Assembly: GCA_018806985.1 (NCBI GenBank)
Contig: JADANN010000157.1
Location: 186,001 to 250,000 of the forward strand
Direction of reading: 5' to 3'
Length of the DNA stretch: 64,000 bases
Source of the DNA: Angiostrongylus vasorum
Taxonomy: Eukaryota; Nematoda; Chromadorea; Rhabditida; Metastrongylidae
Shown here one piece after another: positions 35,601 through 48,133 of the stretch; position 1 is the stretch's first letter; each line of letters starts with the position of its first letter. Below the pieces are notes generated by a model. The model was not told the DNA's origin. It saw nothing but the letters and a program-made list of their open reading frames with translations, and ran no database searches. The translations under genes and the position numbers were made by a program.

Positions 35601-36770
35601 ACATGTTATGAAATATTAACGAAAAAATCTCCTTAGCATTTGCATTGTATTGCTAGTATATTGCCGCTCGAATTGAATGAATTGCGTGGGTCACGAAAAA
35701 AGGCATACTAATTTTCTAAAAAGCTTCCTCAGAACAGAGATATGATAAGTACATCCAAAAAGCCTTTCGAGCAGATAGCAGTATTCGTCTCAATGAACTG
35801 ACTCAATGCTATTAAAATGAAGTGCTTGCGAATCTGTCTCGTGTTGGGGATTTCAAGGTCGGATGGTCGTTAGGTTACGCAGCCTTCAATAGGAGTAGTA
35901 GACTAAATGCAACCTAAAGTTACTACACTCGAAACTTGTTCTGTAGTTTCACAATAGTTTATAGTTAGAGAGTGGTTCAAGACTCTAGTCCAAAAATAAG
36001 TACTATTTCCATATTGGTGGGACCTCATAACCTAGTACGAATAGCTTCTCAGGAAGACCTGTAAGAACAAAGGTTCCACAAATGATGCTCTTTGTGCTTC
36101 TCGAGAGAAAAGAAACCATTTTTGTGGCTTTGGCATGAAGCAGACCACTGAGTGAAGTGAAGTCTTCCTTGAGAACAAATTATCACTCATCTAAGAAACA
36201 TCGTAGGAGGCTTATTAGTAAAGTAAACTTGCCCATAGAGACGTTACGAACAAAGCTCTGTAGGACAAAAATTTCAGTGGCGCTCTTATTCCAACAAAAT
36301 AACAACATCGCTGAGGACATGTGACTTGATTCCAATGCGTAGGTGCTCGAAAATAATTTAGCCTTCAACTTCAAAAGAAAGACATCCAAGACAATTACGA
36401 ACCACGTCGGTGTAAGCAAGAAGAAATACGATTTGCAGATTTTTGATGATAATATAAATACTTCCATGAAGAAACTCCCAATTTTTGGACTCCACGAATC
36501 CACTCGTCGGGCATTCTTCGTTCTGATTCATAACTAGACCACTGAAATGGTTGAATAGTAGGAATCTGTTGAAGAGGACGTGTCAGTGAATACGTTTAAA
36601 AGATCAAAGTTTAGGAACTTGTGCTCCAGTAACACTTGAAACTTAACATCGCGAAAGCTAAAACAGTGCTTCACAAAAGCAATATGTTTTCTTGCAACAA
36701 TAAAATAAAGCATGTTCTATAAGCATACAAACGCCTCAACTCCATAATGGTTGTGTTGTCGAGGAACTAC

Positions 36771-38029
36771 CGACGATATCAGTATCGGAAAATGTGTTCT
36801 GCCGCGAATACGTCTTTGTCGCGGGGGGCACAGCCGGACTCCTAGGGGCAACTCTGACCAATGGATTTCTGGAGACATGGGATAATGTGTTTTCGTCAGC
36901 CATCTGTAACGAGTGGGAAATGACATAGTCATAGAGAGAAATTGGTCTTATCATCTACTGTTCATTCATCAGACACTCGAGTCATGTGAAATCCCTGTGG
37001 CCCACTTGGCCCTATCTACTCTTCAATACGTAAGTAGGAAAAGTATAAGTTATACTGAGATACACTACTACCAAATACTGAGATTGCAACTACCTCCAAC
37101 AAATGCGCCACACTTTCTGAGAGAGCAGACTTCGATTTCCGTGTTCCTGTATCAATTCTGTTCCATTCGTCGTTTGGGGATGTCGCAATACTGAAGAGCA
37201 GAGTTTCGAAGTCAATTGATGGCATGCTAATATCTGCAACAAAATTAGTGTGAAAAGCAAATTTACATGATAGATTATTAAAATGAAAGAGAATTCTATG
37301 TGAGAAATGGGAGTACCCTCAGGTCCCACAGCTTAGCAGTTCACCGCTCTGCATTATTCTCTCCTTAATAAACGATTACCAGACAGAAAACCTTGTGGAA
37401 CAAAAATGTGCAGACATGTATAAATCCCGATGAAAGGTGCTTTGATTGCCACATCAAATAACTTGGAACTAATGCATACTGGACGTCTTCATGTTAAGTC
37501 CTAACCTTTCTGTTGTTTAGAAACGGACGAGAGTACATTACTGTACAAAAATATGGAACAGTAAAATGTTAAAATGGAGCTGAGAAATCTCTAAATCAAG
37601 CGATAAAGTTGGAATTTAACGTAAACGAACGCTTCCGAAGTAATGAATAGTCAGTTTATATGCAACATAAACAAAAATACCTCTACCTTGACAACAATAA
37701 GTAGCTCACTTGGATGAGAAAAAAGAAAAACTTTTAGGGGTAGCCTTAGCAGCATTATACCATCACACCAACTGCCAAAAGTGTCCCATTCTAGTAAATA
37801 AAAAATCCGAGATCGAAGGATTTATTAACTAATGTTCAAACAAAGAATTGGTTGTTGTCCAGATTTGTAAAAATGCTTTTAAATGTAATGGCTTACCCTT
37901 AAAATCACCGCTCCGAATTGATATTTGCTGATAAGAGAACTAATTATAAAGGTAAAGAGAGCAACCAGAACCTGGATAGATCGCATACCTGTGATCAAAG
38001 CTGGTACGGTTACAGACCGTCGCAGACGT
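36771..38029 (-). CDS. Unidentified gene, three phase-matched exons
   Basis: Exons on the minus strand: 37989-38029 (RLRRSVTVPALIT, after TGTTCCAG, donor GTATGC), 37094-37233 (ISMPSIDFETLLFSIATSPN, DEWNRIDTGTRKSKSALSES, after TTTTGTTGCAG, donor GTAGTT) and 36771-36903 (MADENTLSHVSRNPLVRVAP, RSPAVPPATKTYSRQNTFSD, after CACTCGTTACAG, donor GTAGTT). Phases agree (1, 0, then 1). The peptide is Ser/Thr/Pro-rich with basic motifs (RRS, RKSKS, YSRQNTF) resembling a disordered, phosphorylated linker. Both ends are incomplete. RTE copies A2 and B1 flank it and may lie in its introns. No family recognised. Confidence 0.55.
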
Positions 38030-38139
38030 CTGGAACAATCAATGCTTACAATTCTGCTATTAACATAGCTGAGATGTATATGAGACACCTGAAACTAAGT
38101 GCTACCATTTGAATTGCAGTGATATGAATCACATTTATC

Positions 38140-40915
38140 ACCTGTAGTCCCATTGGTCGTCGAGTGACTCGAGCGGGCGCCAGTAAGTGTTCCACTTTTC
38201 CCCTGTCGCATGCAAGAGTAGCCCAATGGGTTCTGCTCGCTCTAGGGACTCGTCGAGCATCATATCTTTCTTCAAGGCTCTTTGTGAAGAACTCTGACCA
38301 TCGGGTCGGTGGTCTTCCTGCAGTACGTTTGACATCCCGAGGAATCCAGTCACTAACGGCTCTTGTCCACCGGTTGTAATTCATACGCATTACGTGTCCG
38401 GCCACCTTATCATCGATTGTTTGGCGTAGAGAACGGCATCTTTGATTTCTGATCATCGACGAAGATCGAGGCTTCGGATCCCCTTCCCCTTACTTGTGTG
38501 GAACGGGATACTCTTATCATTGCCCTTTCGACTGCGCGTTCGATAACGCTAAGTGACCTTTCATCCTGCTTACGCAGCGACCAAGTTTCTGACGCATACG
38601 TTAGGGCAGGAAGTACCGTTCGGTCGAAAAGGTGGGCACGGAGTCGGGTGTTCTTTGTTCTCTTCACTACATCCTCGATGCTCTTGAAAGCGCCCCCAAG
38701 CCGCTCGTTTCCTTCTGCTCAGCTCTGGAGCCAGGTCGTTCATCATATTGATTTCCCGAACAAGATAGATATATCTGGTCACATGGTTGTCCTTCGTCCG
38801 GTGTTCTGTCAATCCTGTTTGGAATGACCCGAGTGAAAAGTTTGTAGACAACAGACAGTAAGCAGATTGGACGATAGTTGCCGATAGCCTGTAGGTCACC
38901 CTTCTTGAACAATAACACGGCCTTGCTGGTCTTCCATTGGGTAGGGGACCTTGCATTCGGACAGGCAGCGTGTGAAGAGCCGAACCAGTGTGTTTACGAG
39001 GATTGACGGAAGGTTCTTCAGGTGTTCTGGTCTTATCCTCTCCGGACCTGTTGCTGTTCGATTTTTCACCGACGAAATGGCACGTCGGATTTTCGGAAAG
39101 GGAGAACCGGTAGTACGCCACATCAATCCTCCTTTATTTCACATGACGGAAGGTGGACGTGATTATCGAAGAGATTCGAGTAGTATTCGTGAATAATTTT
39201 CTCCATTGCCTTTCTGGACGCTGTAGCTGTTCCCTCTTGGCGTCGGAGTGCAATCATTTTAGTCTTGCAACTGGCGAAGCTTCGGTACGCTTTTCGAATG
39301 CTCTTCCCAGCCTCTGCAGCTTCGACCATTATTGCTGCTCTTCTCTCCTTAAGATCTTCTTTTTATCGCCTGTCTGCACTGTTTTGCAAGTTGGGACGTT
39401 AGTTCGCGGTTGCCTGCAGCTCGTGCGATTCCACGCTAGCGTATTAGCTCGAGTGTTTCTAGAGACAAACGTCTCTTGGTGACTTTCGAACTCTCAGCTT
39501 TCATATCGCTAACGTGAAGATGTTGAATGAGCCGATCGTATTCTTCGTCGATGTTATCGACAACGGCGTCTTCGCAACAGCCGACTAATAAATTGAAGAA
39601 GTCCCAGTTTGTGGTGGTTCTTGGGCTTCGGTTTTTTAATTTAGCGGCTTTTTCTGGTGGTCTGATCCCGTGTAGAATTTTGGGACAACAGCGAGATCGG
39701 TAAAGCAAAACCTTCTATTTACTATAATGTGGTCTATTTCGTTATGGTACTCTCCATTGGGAGACTCCCACGTCCAGCGTTTAGGGTCGGGCTTTTGGAA
39801 TTGTGAGTTACGATGGATTCTCTTCGTCGTCATGATAAACTCAGACAGCCGCTCACCCTTTTCGTTCCATTATAATCCGTGGGTCCCAATGTTGCGTTCT
39901 TCAGGCGTTCTTCTTGGTCCAGTCTTGGCGTTGAAATCTCCAATGATGACCTTGAAGAATGTGTGGTCTTCTCTGTAGAACTTCTCCAAGTCCATATGGA
40001 ATGCTTTGACTTCTTCTTCGTCATAGTTTGATGTCGGCGCGTAAACGACGAGGATTGTAAAAGCCGGAAGCGATCCACATCTTTTTAATCACAAACGTCC
40101 GATTCGGGTTGTAAGTTGTTCGAATGAATCGATGTTCATGGACAAACTCGTGTTGACGAGAACGCCGACGCCGCCAACTCCTCTACTGTCACATGTTCCG
40201 AGGAACGGTTTTTCTCCGGTGTCATAGACGGCGTTGAATGGGTGGCGTCGTCTCGTCTCGGGCAGGCCGATGACGTCGTACCTTATCCTTCTTGCTTGCT
40301 TGAACAAGTCCTTCTATCGAGAACTCGGATGCAAGCGTACGTGCATTGTAGGTACAGATCATCGCCATAGTTCCAGGCAGCTTCCATTGGCCCTGAGATT
40401 TTAGCAGCTTCTCCGTACTCGTCCTACCCAACGCTGCGAAAATGGGGCTATTTCGGGGTCAGGGGAATGAGGCCCGTTTTTTTTACTGTGTTTACCATTT
40501 TTCATACTCACGTGTAGCTTGCTGTGCTCTGAACATGGGGGGCTGGGTATAGTCACGGGTAGCTTGCCAGGCTCTCCCGAGAGTGGACATGGAGCTTATT
40601 TGTTGGAGGCGACTCCTAACCGCCTCCCATATACTTCCCTGTCGCTTGATTGCAGGCTTTTGGCCGAATTGACTCGTAGAATAGAATCTGCACAAGCGAT
40701 AACGCATCCCACACACGCGTGCATGAATACGCCTAGCAAATACAGGAAGTATGTGCCAAATCGGCGCAACAAAAACAGGGAGTCCACCTCCTGGATCCAC
40801 CTGCGTCTCAGGGAAGCAAAGTTGGTCCGCGATTAACCCCCATATCCGCCACCTGGGGACGCGCCACGTAGCCTCGCGACTAACCGGCTTGAGATCCCTC
40901 ATTTGAGGGAGATGC
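38140..40915 (-). mobile_element. RTE family A retrotransposon, copy A2 (catalytic core deleted)
   Basis: The 5' leader is at 40440-40915; the endonuclease at 39830-40431 (CTYNARTLASEFSIEG, YDVIGLPETRRRHPFNAVYD, GVGGVGVLVNTSLSMN); the linker at 39436-39708; reverse transcriptase fingers at 38896-39126 (GPERIRPEHLKNLPSIL); the C-terminal domain at 38410-38667 (RTVLPALTYASETWSLRKQD). Relative to A1 about 590 bases of palm, including the F[AG]DD box, are missing: the sequence jumps near 38765-38790 from the thumb-side block straight to the fingers block. Frames are otherwise broken as well. Confidence 0.85.
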
Positions 40916-41162
40916 GTGGAGTGATATGAATACTAAAGAAAAATTCAATGAACAAAATTAAGTAGACCTTGCAAAGTGGACCGTCTTGACAACCTCGAAG
41001 AATTGGAGAAACAAAAAAAATGACCTGCAAGTAATCCAAAACAGTATTACCGATCAGGCAACAGATAACTGAAAAAAATGTGTAGGAAGGACGGAAAAGA
41101 ATTTCTGTTACATGTGAATAAATGATTTATGCGTCGGTATACAATGCTTTATTCATTTTATT

Positions 41163-41515
41163 TCATTTTATTTGACCGCTCTTCACGTCTACTATGCGGA
41201 TCCCAGCACTTCTCACATTCAATTCGTTTCCTCGCATCCATCGCTCTTGAAATTCTTTCAAGTTTTTACGCGCGGCTTCGGTTTCTGCTTGAGGACTTTC
41301 ATTCCATCTTGAATGCCGTAGAATGCTGGTCGAGCAACTCTCCCTGGAGTCCTGAGATAGCCGGGCTGGAACGTTCCCAATTGGATCACAGAAAGTGATA
41401 TTTTCCCAGACAAGCCCAGTACCAATTCTCCGAACCTAGAGTGATGAAGGTATTGAGAGGTTGGCCCGGAGCAGAATCGATCTAAAACCATGCTCGTGAT
41501 GACGGACATCACGGT
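41163..41515 (-). repeat. SINE family S2 copy
   Basis: Full-length match to 1108-1445, including the GGCCCGGAGCAGAATCGATC head and the CCGCTCTTCACGTCTACTAT tail. Confidence 0.75.
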
Positions 41516-41587
41516 GTACACTACTATAAATAAATTTTAAACACTACATATAAAACCGACTAACGTTTTCTATCCAGCGATATAACG

Positions 41588-41868
41588 AATGAAGGGATAG
41601 AGGATAAAGCTCTCGGCGTTGATCAGTCCTTGAGAGATGCGCCATGCATTTGACTTCATTACGCATCGTTGGGTGATTGAATGTATATCTGGCCTTTACA
41701 ATGACTCGCGGTGGCCTATCTATGCATCGAGCCAGTGCTGCTCTCCTCTCAGACAAGTCTGGTACCGATTTGCCGAACCCGGAGAGATGGAAGGCTTGGT
41801 GATCCACGGGGGGCTGGGACTGATCCCATGTGTGTGTTGCAGGGCGCCCCGGACCATTGTGCCACGCG
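41588..41868 (-). repeat. SINE family S1 copy, near full length
   Basis: GATAAAGCTCTCGGCGTTGA tail, CATTACGCATCGTTGGGTG, TATCTATGCATCGAGCCAGT and the head-side CGGACCATTGTGCCACGCGC are all in reverse orientation. Confidence 0.75.
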
Positions 41869-41935
41869 CGAATCTAATTTTCATAGTACGTCCATAGATT
41901 TTGTTGGATCATCAATAAAAATACCTGAAAGAAAG

Positions 41936-44290
41936 TGGAAGCTGATTTAAGTGAGATTTCACACCCGATGTAAATGAGAAAAAAGGTAAATAGGAACTAT
42001 TATTTTTGACCAGTGGGGCAATTCCTTCTCGGCAGTCTCTCCCAATCCAAGTGGAAACACCTTAGCAAAGCTACCTCCAAGATTGTAAGGAGGATCTACA
42101 CTACAAGTGTTCTATGACATTCATAAGAAGCCGAAATCCTCAAGCAGCAGCAGGATCAAAACGCGAAATGTTCGAAGGACTTCATGGACGGTAGATGCGA
42201 CGGAAAATGCAGGGAAATGTTGGGATCCGCATAGTAAAATGTGAATACGGGTCATGTGAAATAACATGCCGATCGATAACGGTATTTACAATGTATTCCA
42301 CAGTTTTTTCGATGTGATAACATTTCTTTCGTTAACAACTCATAGAGAATATGATGAAATGCTTAGATCACTCACTAACAACTTTTTTAAAAGCTCAACA
42401 AGACCAACAGTTTTACCCAAAAAGTTAAATTTGCTGAAAACCTTGATTTTCATGAAAAAAATCTGCAAAGGACTTTGGATAAAAACGAATAAAACAGAAG
42501 TTCTTCGCCCCATAATGTGGATCAGATAGAGGAAACGGAGAGGTGGTGCGTGATTTGGGTCTTGAAGCGGAATTAAAAGAATACGGATATAGTATGTTAA
42601 CTTTTGATAAAGCACACTTCACGCTACTTTTTTCATTTCATTTCAACAACACGCGTTGCAAAGCAGAGGTCGCCAGCGTCTATAGCTACATTTATTCCTT
42701 TAAATCATATGAATTTTTCTCACCAACTCCCTTTGTTTTCATCTCGCTTGGATCCTTGCATTATCACTGTCTTCCTGACGTGTTGTCTACAAAGATCGTA
42801 CCTTTAATTATTTTTACGTCTTCAGCAGTGGACTACTTTTATCACTCAAACGATGCAAGGATGCGTCAGGCCGAAATTGAAACCCATCTAGAAGAAAAAA
42901 TTGCCATGACACTTTTATCAGCTTTATCACTTGGTGGATTTCATTTGCATAGTTGTCGATCACGCCGAGTTTATGAATGAAGTTCTATTGTTTCAATTTA
43001 TGATGCATATAACTGGTTGCCACTGTGTGATTCTGACCATCAATACAATTTCTTGAGTGCAGTAGTGGAGAAGCGGCCGCACATGTCACCACTACAGCGT
43101 GTCGAAGTCCTTATGTACTTCTTCTGAATTTTACTACGGAGGACTGACACCATCGATAAGCAACGTAATATGCTGATTGAAGGAAGCGCAACTGAAAGGA
43201 TTAAAATGCTGATACACGTATGATTTTTTTTCAATTAAAAAGCGTGTAGACAAAAACATTAATATCAGAAAAACATGCTTTACGCACACACAGTGAAAAT
43301 CGAACTATTTACAGAGGCAGAACTACCGATAGAGACTGAGTTCTCATTTAATCCATAACGAGCATATTGTATATCAACTTATGCGTCAGTCGCCATCGTC
43401 ATTGGTGGACATAGGCGATTTCATTATGTGGTGGGCAGTTGTACGTATATGATGTCGTCTACGAATATCTCATTTGCAGTCGTTCTTGAGTCGGCTTCTT
43501 CATTTGTGGACTATTCCAAGAAAAAAACTTTTCCGGCTGTAAACTGTTCTCTTTTCTCATAACACGAGCGTAGATGTTTTGTTTTAATTTCTTGAATACT
43601 TGGATGGGAGAGCTTCAGGAACCACGGACTATTGTGTGGGCTTCAGCATATTTTCCACTTGTCTTCTTCTGGACTCTCGAAGACGATAAGACCATAACGT
43701 TGTTATCGTATGCCGATTTATAACTAGGCAGTGTTGCCAGCAGCATCGCAGCGAGTCATGGCACTACTTTACTCTGCAGATTATCTTCTGGTTGCAAATG
43801 CCAAAGTCCTTGTCATTTTGGGAAGACACTGGTAGGTGGCGAATTGCGCTGTAGTTCCCAGTTCGATAATAAGAAAACAGCTTTCAACCACGATGAGGCG
43901 GCCAATGGATGGTCCGTGCATTTCCATTTCACCAGCAGGAACATTCACTTTATATAAGCGGATCGTTAACTTTATTGGGTCCTCTTTCACATTCTTCCAT
44001 ACTTTTCATTGGACGTTTTCGCTTCACCTAAAAGGCAATCCACTTTGTCGGTAGTCCAATACTTTCTACTCATACTGTCTTACCGTAACTGTTCTTCAAC
44101 AAATTAACTTGCGCAGATCGAATATTCTATTCTGGCGAACGCGCTATGTTATCAAATAACAGTTCAATGATGGTTCTAAATATTGTGTTAAAAGTCCGAT
44201 TTCCGGCTTCTCACTCTCCTACTAACTTGCACTCATGCTTTGGATCAGATTTTCGTTAGTTTTTAGTTTCCCTAAGCCCTCGATGAATGA
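41936..44290 (+). repeat. Direct duplication, copy 1 (about 2.36 kb)
   Basis: Collinear with 53256-55615: an S2-like repeat at the start (CCAGTGGGGCAATTCCTTCT), GAGGTGGTGCGTGATTTGGG at 42540, the small-gene exons, and a 3' block up to ATCAGATTTTCGTTAG. Divergence is scattered substitutions and small indels, so the duplication is old. Confidence 0.85.
42826..43206 (+). pseudogene. Small duplicated gene, copy 1 (second exon destroyed)
   Basis: The first exon, 42826-42933 (after TTTTTACGTCTTCAG, donor GTGGAT), is intact: VDYFYHSNDARMRQAEIETH then LEEKIAMTLLSALSL, leaving in phase 1. The second exon region (from 42997) has lost the acceptor (TTTCAA instead of TTTCAG) and carries stops and shifts. 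The intact counterpart of that exon is at 54307-54515. Confidence 0.6.
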
Positions 44291-44299
44291 CCTCTCTGT

Positions 44300-45735
44300 T
44301 GTGAATCAGCGTTTGTTTCTTGCTGAAGAAAGAAGGGCAACAACTCAGGAGTGCTGTAAGAAATTGGCGAAGGTTTTCTTCACAACCAAATTTTTGAACT
44401 CTCGTCTAAGCTTCACAGATCAAAAAATTTCAAGTATGTATTTCCACTCACTTCTTTTCCTGAAAACTTGGTGATTTATAGATTTTTCAGCCATTTTGTC
44501 TACTGCAATATCCTGTGCAGACGACGTCATCCTCTCAACAATTTTTTTGCTGCTGTGTTCGATGTGGCATGAATTTCCTGTACTCATGTGACTATTCCTA
44601 AGAAACATTCAGCATTTATGGCAGTAACCTTGAATATGTTGGAAAACGTGATGGGATATAGAGAATTGATTTTTCTTAGTCCTTCAAGAACTTTTTTGTC
44701 TTAGTGTATAGAAGGATTTTCTTTTGTGGATTAAAGGTAATTATGTAGAGCTGATAGCCCTCTGCGATAGGAATGAAAAGGAATGATTGGAAATTTAAAT
44801 GAAGTTAAATGAAGCTCATAGTGCTGAGGTACGGGCCGAGACAAAACTCTTAAGCACTGTTGGGTTTCGAACACGTGATTACCCTTCCACTGTAGAGAAC
44901 TCACGTTCTATTCACCACACTAAACGAGGACCTTGATTTGCCTTCAGCTACCAAAAGCGAAAACAAAAAATTTCTTTCGCTTTTCTTCTACGTCCAGCCT
45001 TCTTTGTGTTTTTTTCGGATACGCCACTTTGCAATCATCTTTTCCACATTTTGATTAAATTAAAACCTAAATTGGTTGATAAACATAGTACTGTAGAGTA
45101 TTCCACCGTAATGAGCATCATTGCTGCTTTGTATTAAACATTTCATGCAGCACAACAAGGAGTTCTGGGAGAAATCCAATTCGGAGTTTTTTTTTCCTAC
45201 AAAGCGGAATTATTTCAGAAGTTCTTCTCCAAAAAATCGATGCTATCGACTTCGTGTGCAGTTTATAAAGGATGAGACATGAAGCGTTTCTGTGTTGATC
45301 AATGCCTGAGAGATCAGTTCACTGGTTGAAGGCTTCACGGAATCTAATTTTTTCAACAGCTTCATCCCAATAGCTGCCAGTAAATTTTTTTTGGGCTCAA
45401 AACGTTTTTTTCTCCTTCGATTTTCTTAAGTTGGTCAAATAATTAAGGTCAAAGTGTTTTAGGTAATTTCATGGGTGTACAAGTGCCCGCAGGGGAAAGA
45501 ATTCCACACACGAAGACTTAAATAATTTGAATTATGTCGTTTGGAATTCGTTGAATGTTTAACGTTAACAGCTTCGCTATATAGCCAATTCTTTATGTTA
45601 GGCCTATTTACTGTATCTTTGCTCAATCTCACTGGTCACATATTTTTTGGAGGTGCTAGTTAAGGATGGTCCGAAATTCATACTTCGGTAATCTTGTCTC
45701 GAATGAGTTGCCTTCCTGAACAATTGAAATATTAA
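44300..45735. other. Spacer with an S1 scrap
   Basis: Only a short S1-like piece near 45280-45350 (GTGTTGATCAATGCCTGAGA) is recognised; otherwise AT-rich and featureless. Confidence 0.45.
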
Positions 45736-45743
45736 GGGAGAAA

Positions 45744-45980
45744 ATGACCAAGCACGAGAAGAAATTGTATTGCAAAGCCGGAAGCGTCGTCCTGTTCACA
45801 TTTAGCATTGTCGATGAACGAGATTCTCGATCACGTATACGTGTTCCAGTCATGTATACGAATAGAGCATATAGAGACATACCCGTAAGGCGTAGTCCGA
45901 ATTGCTTAGCAAAGAACGGTGAGTATCGTACGGTTTTCACATGGAGAAAACCTATTTACTTTCCAGTCGGAGAACGATAA
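45744..45980 (+). CDS. Hypothetical small basic protein, possible 48-base intron
   Basis: ATG at 45744 opens MTKHEKKLYCKAGSVVLFTF then SIVDERDSRSRIRVPVMYTN and RAYRDIPVRRSPNCLAKN. A GTGAGT donor at 45919 and a TTTACTTTCCAG acceptor ending at 45966 define a 48-base intron, after which GER and a stop follow. The intron is a multiple of three and open, so the unspliced frame reaches the same stop. Spliced length would be 62 residues. No family recognised, no signal peptide. An upstream exon could feed in, since the frame is open a few codons before the ATG. Confidence 0.4.
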   Translation: MTKHEKKLYCKAGSVVLFTFSIVDERDSRSRIRVPVMYTNRAYRDIPVRRSPNCLAKNGEYRTVFTWRKPIYFPVGER

Positions 45981-46175
45981 TGCATTTCGTTAGGTGTGAG
46001 CATTCGCAAAACAGATATCTTGACCATAATGGGACGACCGACCTTCTTGCTCTCATGCTTCACGCTGTGGGCGCATGTGTATAAACGGATGAGCATCCTT
46101 CTTTTCATACAACAAACACTGATGGTGAAACAACACCAAACAGCTGTTGTGTTGATGTAAATACTGTTTACATCT

Positions 46176-47415
46176 GTGTTCGTTTTTTGAAAAAGTGCTT
46201 TTTACCTTCACATCTTCAATGTGAGCTTTCTTTGCAGGAAATGGAATTCACTTGCTTAAAGGTCCGTATGTATACTGCTTTCGATAGACTTCTGAACCTC
46301 CAAAAAATTTTCACAAAAGCTACGCCAGGTCGTTTTAAAGGAAAATTGTTTGTTGCACACGTACTTTAAGATCGCCTACACTCCACTACCTCGGACCCCT
46401 ACGGGGCGTTCCTTCGATAAACCGAGAGCACGTGTAGCACAACCCAGTGAAAGAGCAGTAAGTGTTTCGTATTTATCGAGAGAATCCACAGAGATTCGAC
46501 AGTGTTGTTTTGTTGCTTACCCACTTCACATTCACATTAATCATGTTAACTCGTAGGCGATTAGATCTGTGGTGAAGGGGCAAAACGCCTGGACTTACGT
46601 TGGAGGAAGACCAGGATTTTCCTTTAATCAGCACGTGATGTCTCAAAAGTTGACAGGCTCTGCGAAGATGTCGAAAATCTTACCGACCAAGAAAATGCCA
46701 AAAAATTTGTCTAATACCGTTAGTGTAAAACGCTGGTAGAGAGAAAGGCAGTTGAAAGGCGATGACTGGTGTTGTGAATGCAAGTGGGGTACCCGTGAGG
46801 AATAGAAGTGGGCTCGAAGGCCAGTTGAGGGTCCAAGTTTTGTTATTATTTAAGCACTATTCGGGTTATACATCCGGTCAAACGATGCCATGAGAAATGA
46901 TTACACGGCAAATAAAAGTTAAAACATTCTGACCTCAAAAAATTGCTCTCGAACTGAAGAATCAAGCTACATTTCCGCTATCTTCTTTCCAGCACAAGAA
47001 GCATGCTAAAGTTTACTAACTAATGTCATATGATCTTTTCTATCCCAGCACATCAATCTCTTGTGCTGAAATTAGTCAATGTATAACTTTGTAAACGTGT
47101 TTGCTGCTGTACTGTTACCGTACACTTTGTCTATATAGTAGAATAACTCTTACAGATGTATTGTGGGATTTCTTGCCGAGATTCTGCCACTTCGATGCTG
47201 CTGTTTTTCTTTTCATTCTCTACATGTTAAATTACTACGGCTTTTACCCACTCTCATAGTACTACATTAAGGTTTTTAGTAACTAACAAGTTCGAAGTCT
47301 ATCGAAAGCAGTATACATACGGACCTTTAAGCAAGTGAATTCCTTTTTCCCTGCAAAAGAAAGCTCACATTGAAGATGTGAAGGTAAAGCACTTTTTCAA
47401 AAAACGAACGAACAC
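46176..47415. mobile_element. Candidate DNA element with 125-base inverted terminal repeats
   Basis: 46176-46297 (GTGTTCGTTTTTTGAAAAAG ... TCGATAGACTTCTGAAC) is the near-exact reverse complement of 47290-47415, outermost bases GTGTTCG and CGAACAC. The roughly 1 kb interior has no transposase-like frame (longest is 68 codons), so it would be non-autonomous. Target-site duplications are not obvious by eye. Confidence 0.65.
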
Positions 47416-47802
47416 GTTCTATGGAGAAGCCTTCTAATTTTACGTACACTCATGTTCCATGCATCAGTTCGACTTTAGAAATCGTCTTAACACCATTCTT
47501 TATTCCACATCTTAAACCCCTTGTATTTGGAACCTGGACTGAAATTTCGTTCATGTCGAGAATTATGCACATCGGTCAAATGTTTGATTGTATCTCCTAA
47601 AACATGCTGGGCAACAATAAGATGGACTACCTAACTAAGAAATTAGTAAATCTCTTATTAATGATTTAGGCTAAAATGCGCTAAAGGCGAAAACAATTGG
47701 GCAGATTGTATGGGTAGAATTGGGATCCCCACGACTTACGAAGGTGAACTGAAAGAGTATTCAAGCATTATGTTATGAATGCCTGTATGCCATTATTATA
47801 TA

Positions 47803-48066
47803 ACGGCGCGTGTAGCGCAGTGGTCGGAGGGGACCATCAATACACGTGGGATTGATCCGTGCGTATCTAGCCTTCCATTCCTCCGGGGTCGACAAATTGA
47901 TACAATTCTGTCTGGGAGCACGGTAGCACTGCAGCGATACATCGGTAGGCTACCGCAAGTCACTGCAAAGGTCAGATATGCATTCAGTCACCTTCAACGG
48001 TTCTTGATAAAGTCGAAAGCATGGCGCATCCCTCAGGGATTGATCAACGGCGAGAGCATTATTGTA
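47803..48066 (+). repeat. SINE family S1 copy, near full length
   Basis: The head GGCGCGTGTAGCGCAGTGGT, the box B-like GTGGGATTGATCCGTGCG, the body CGATACATCGGTAGGCTACC and the tail GGGATTGATCAACGGCGAGA are in the same order as 15362-15658. Confidence 0.8.
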
Positions 48067-48133
48067 ATATTATTATATGCCTTCCTCATGCGGTAGGTTC
48101 AAGAATTATATTTCTTGACTTTGTTGTGCCGAG

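Noticed and set aside
36740..36920. Plus-strand frame resembling the first repeat of a mitochondrial carrier (YVFVAGGTAGLLGATLT)
   Set aside because: The opposite strand has a strong acceptor and donor and joins in phase with two other exons. The carrier-like frame lacks the P-x-[DE] motif in frame and any partner exon.
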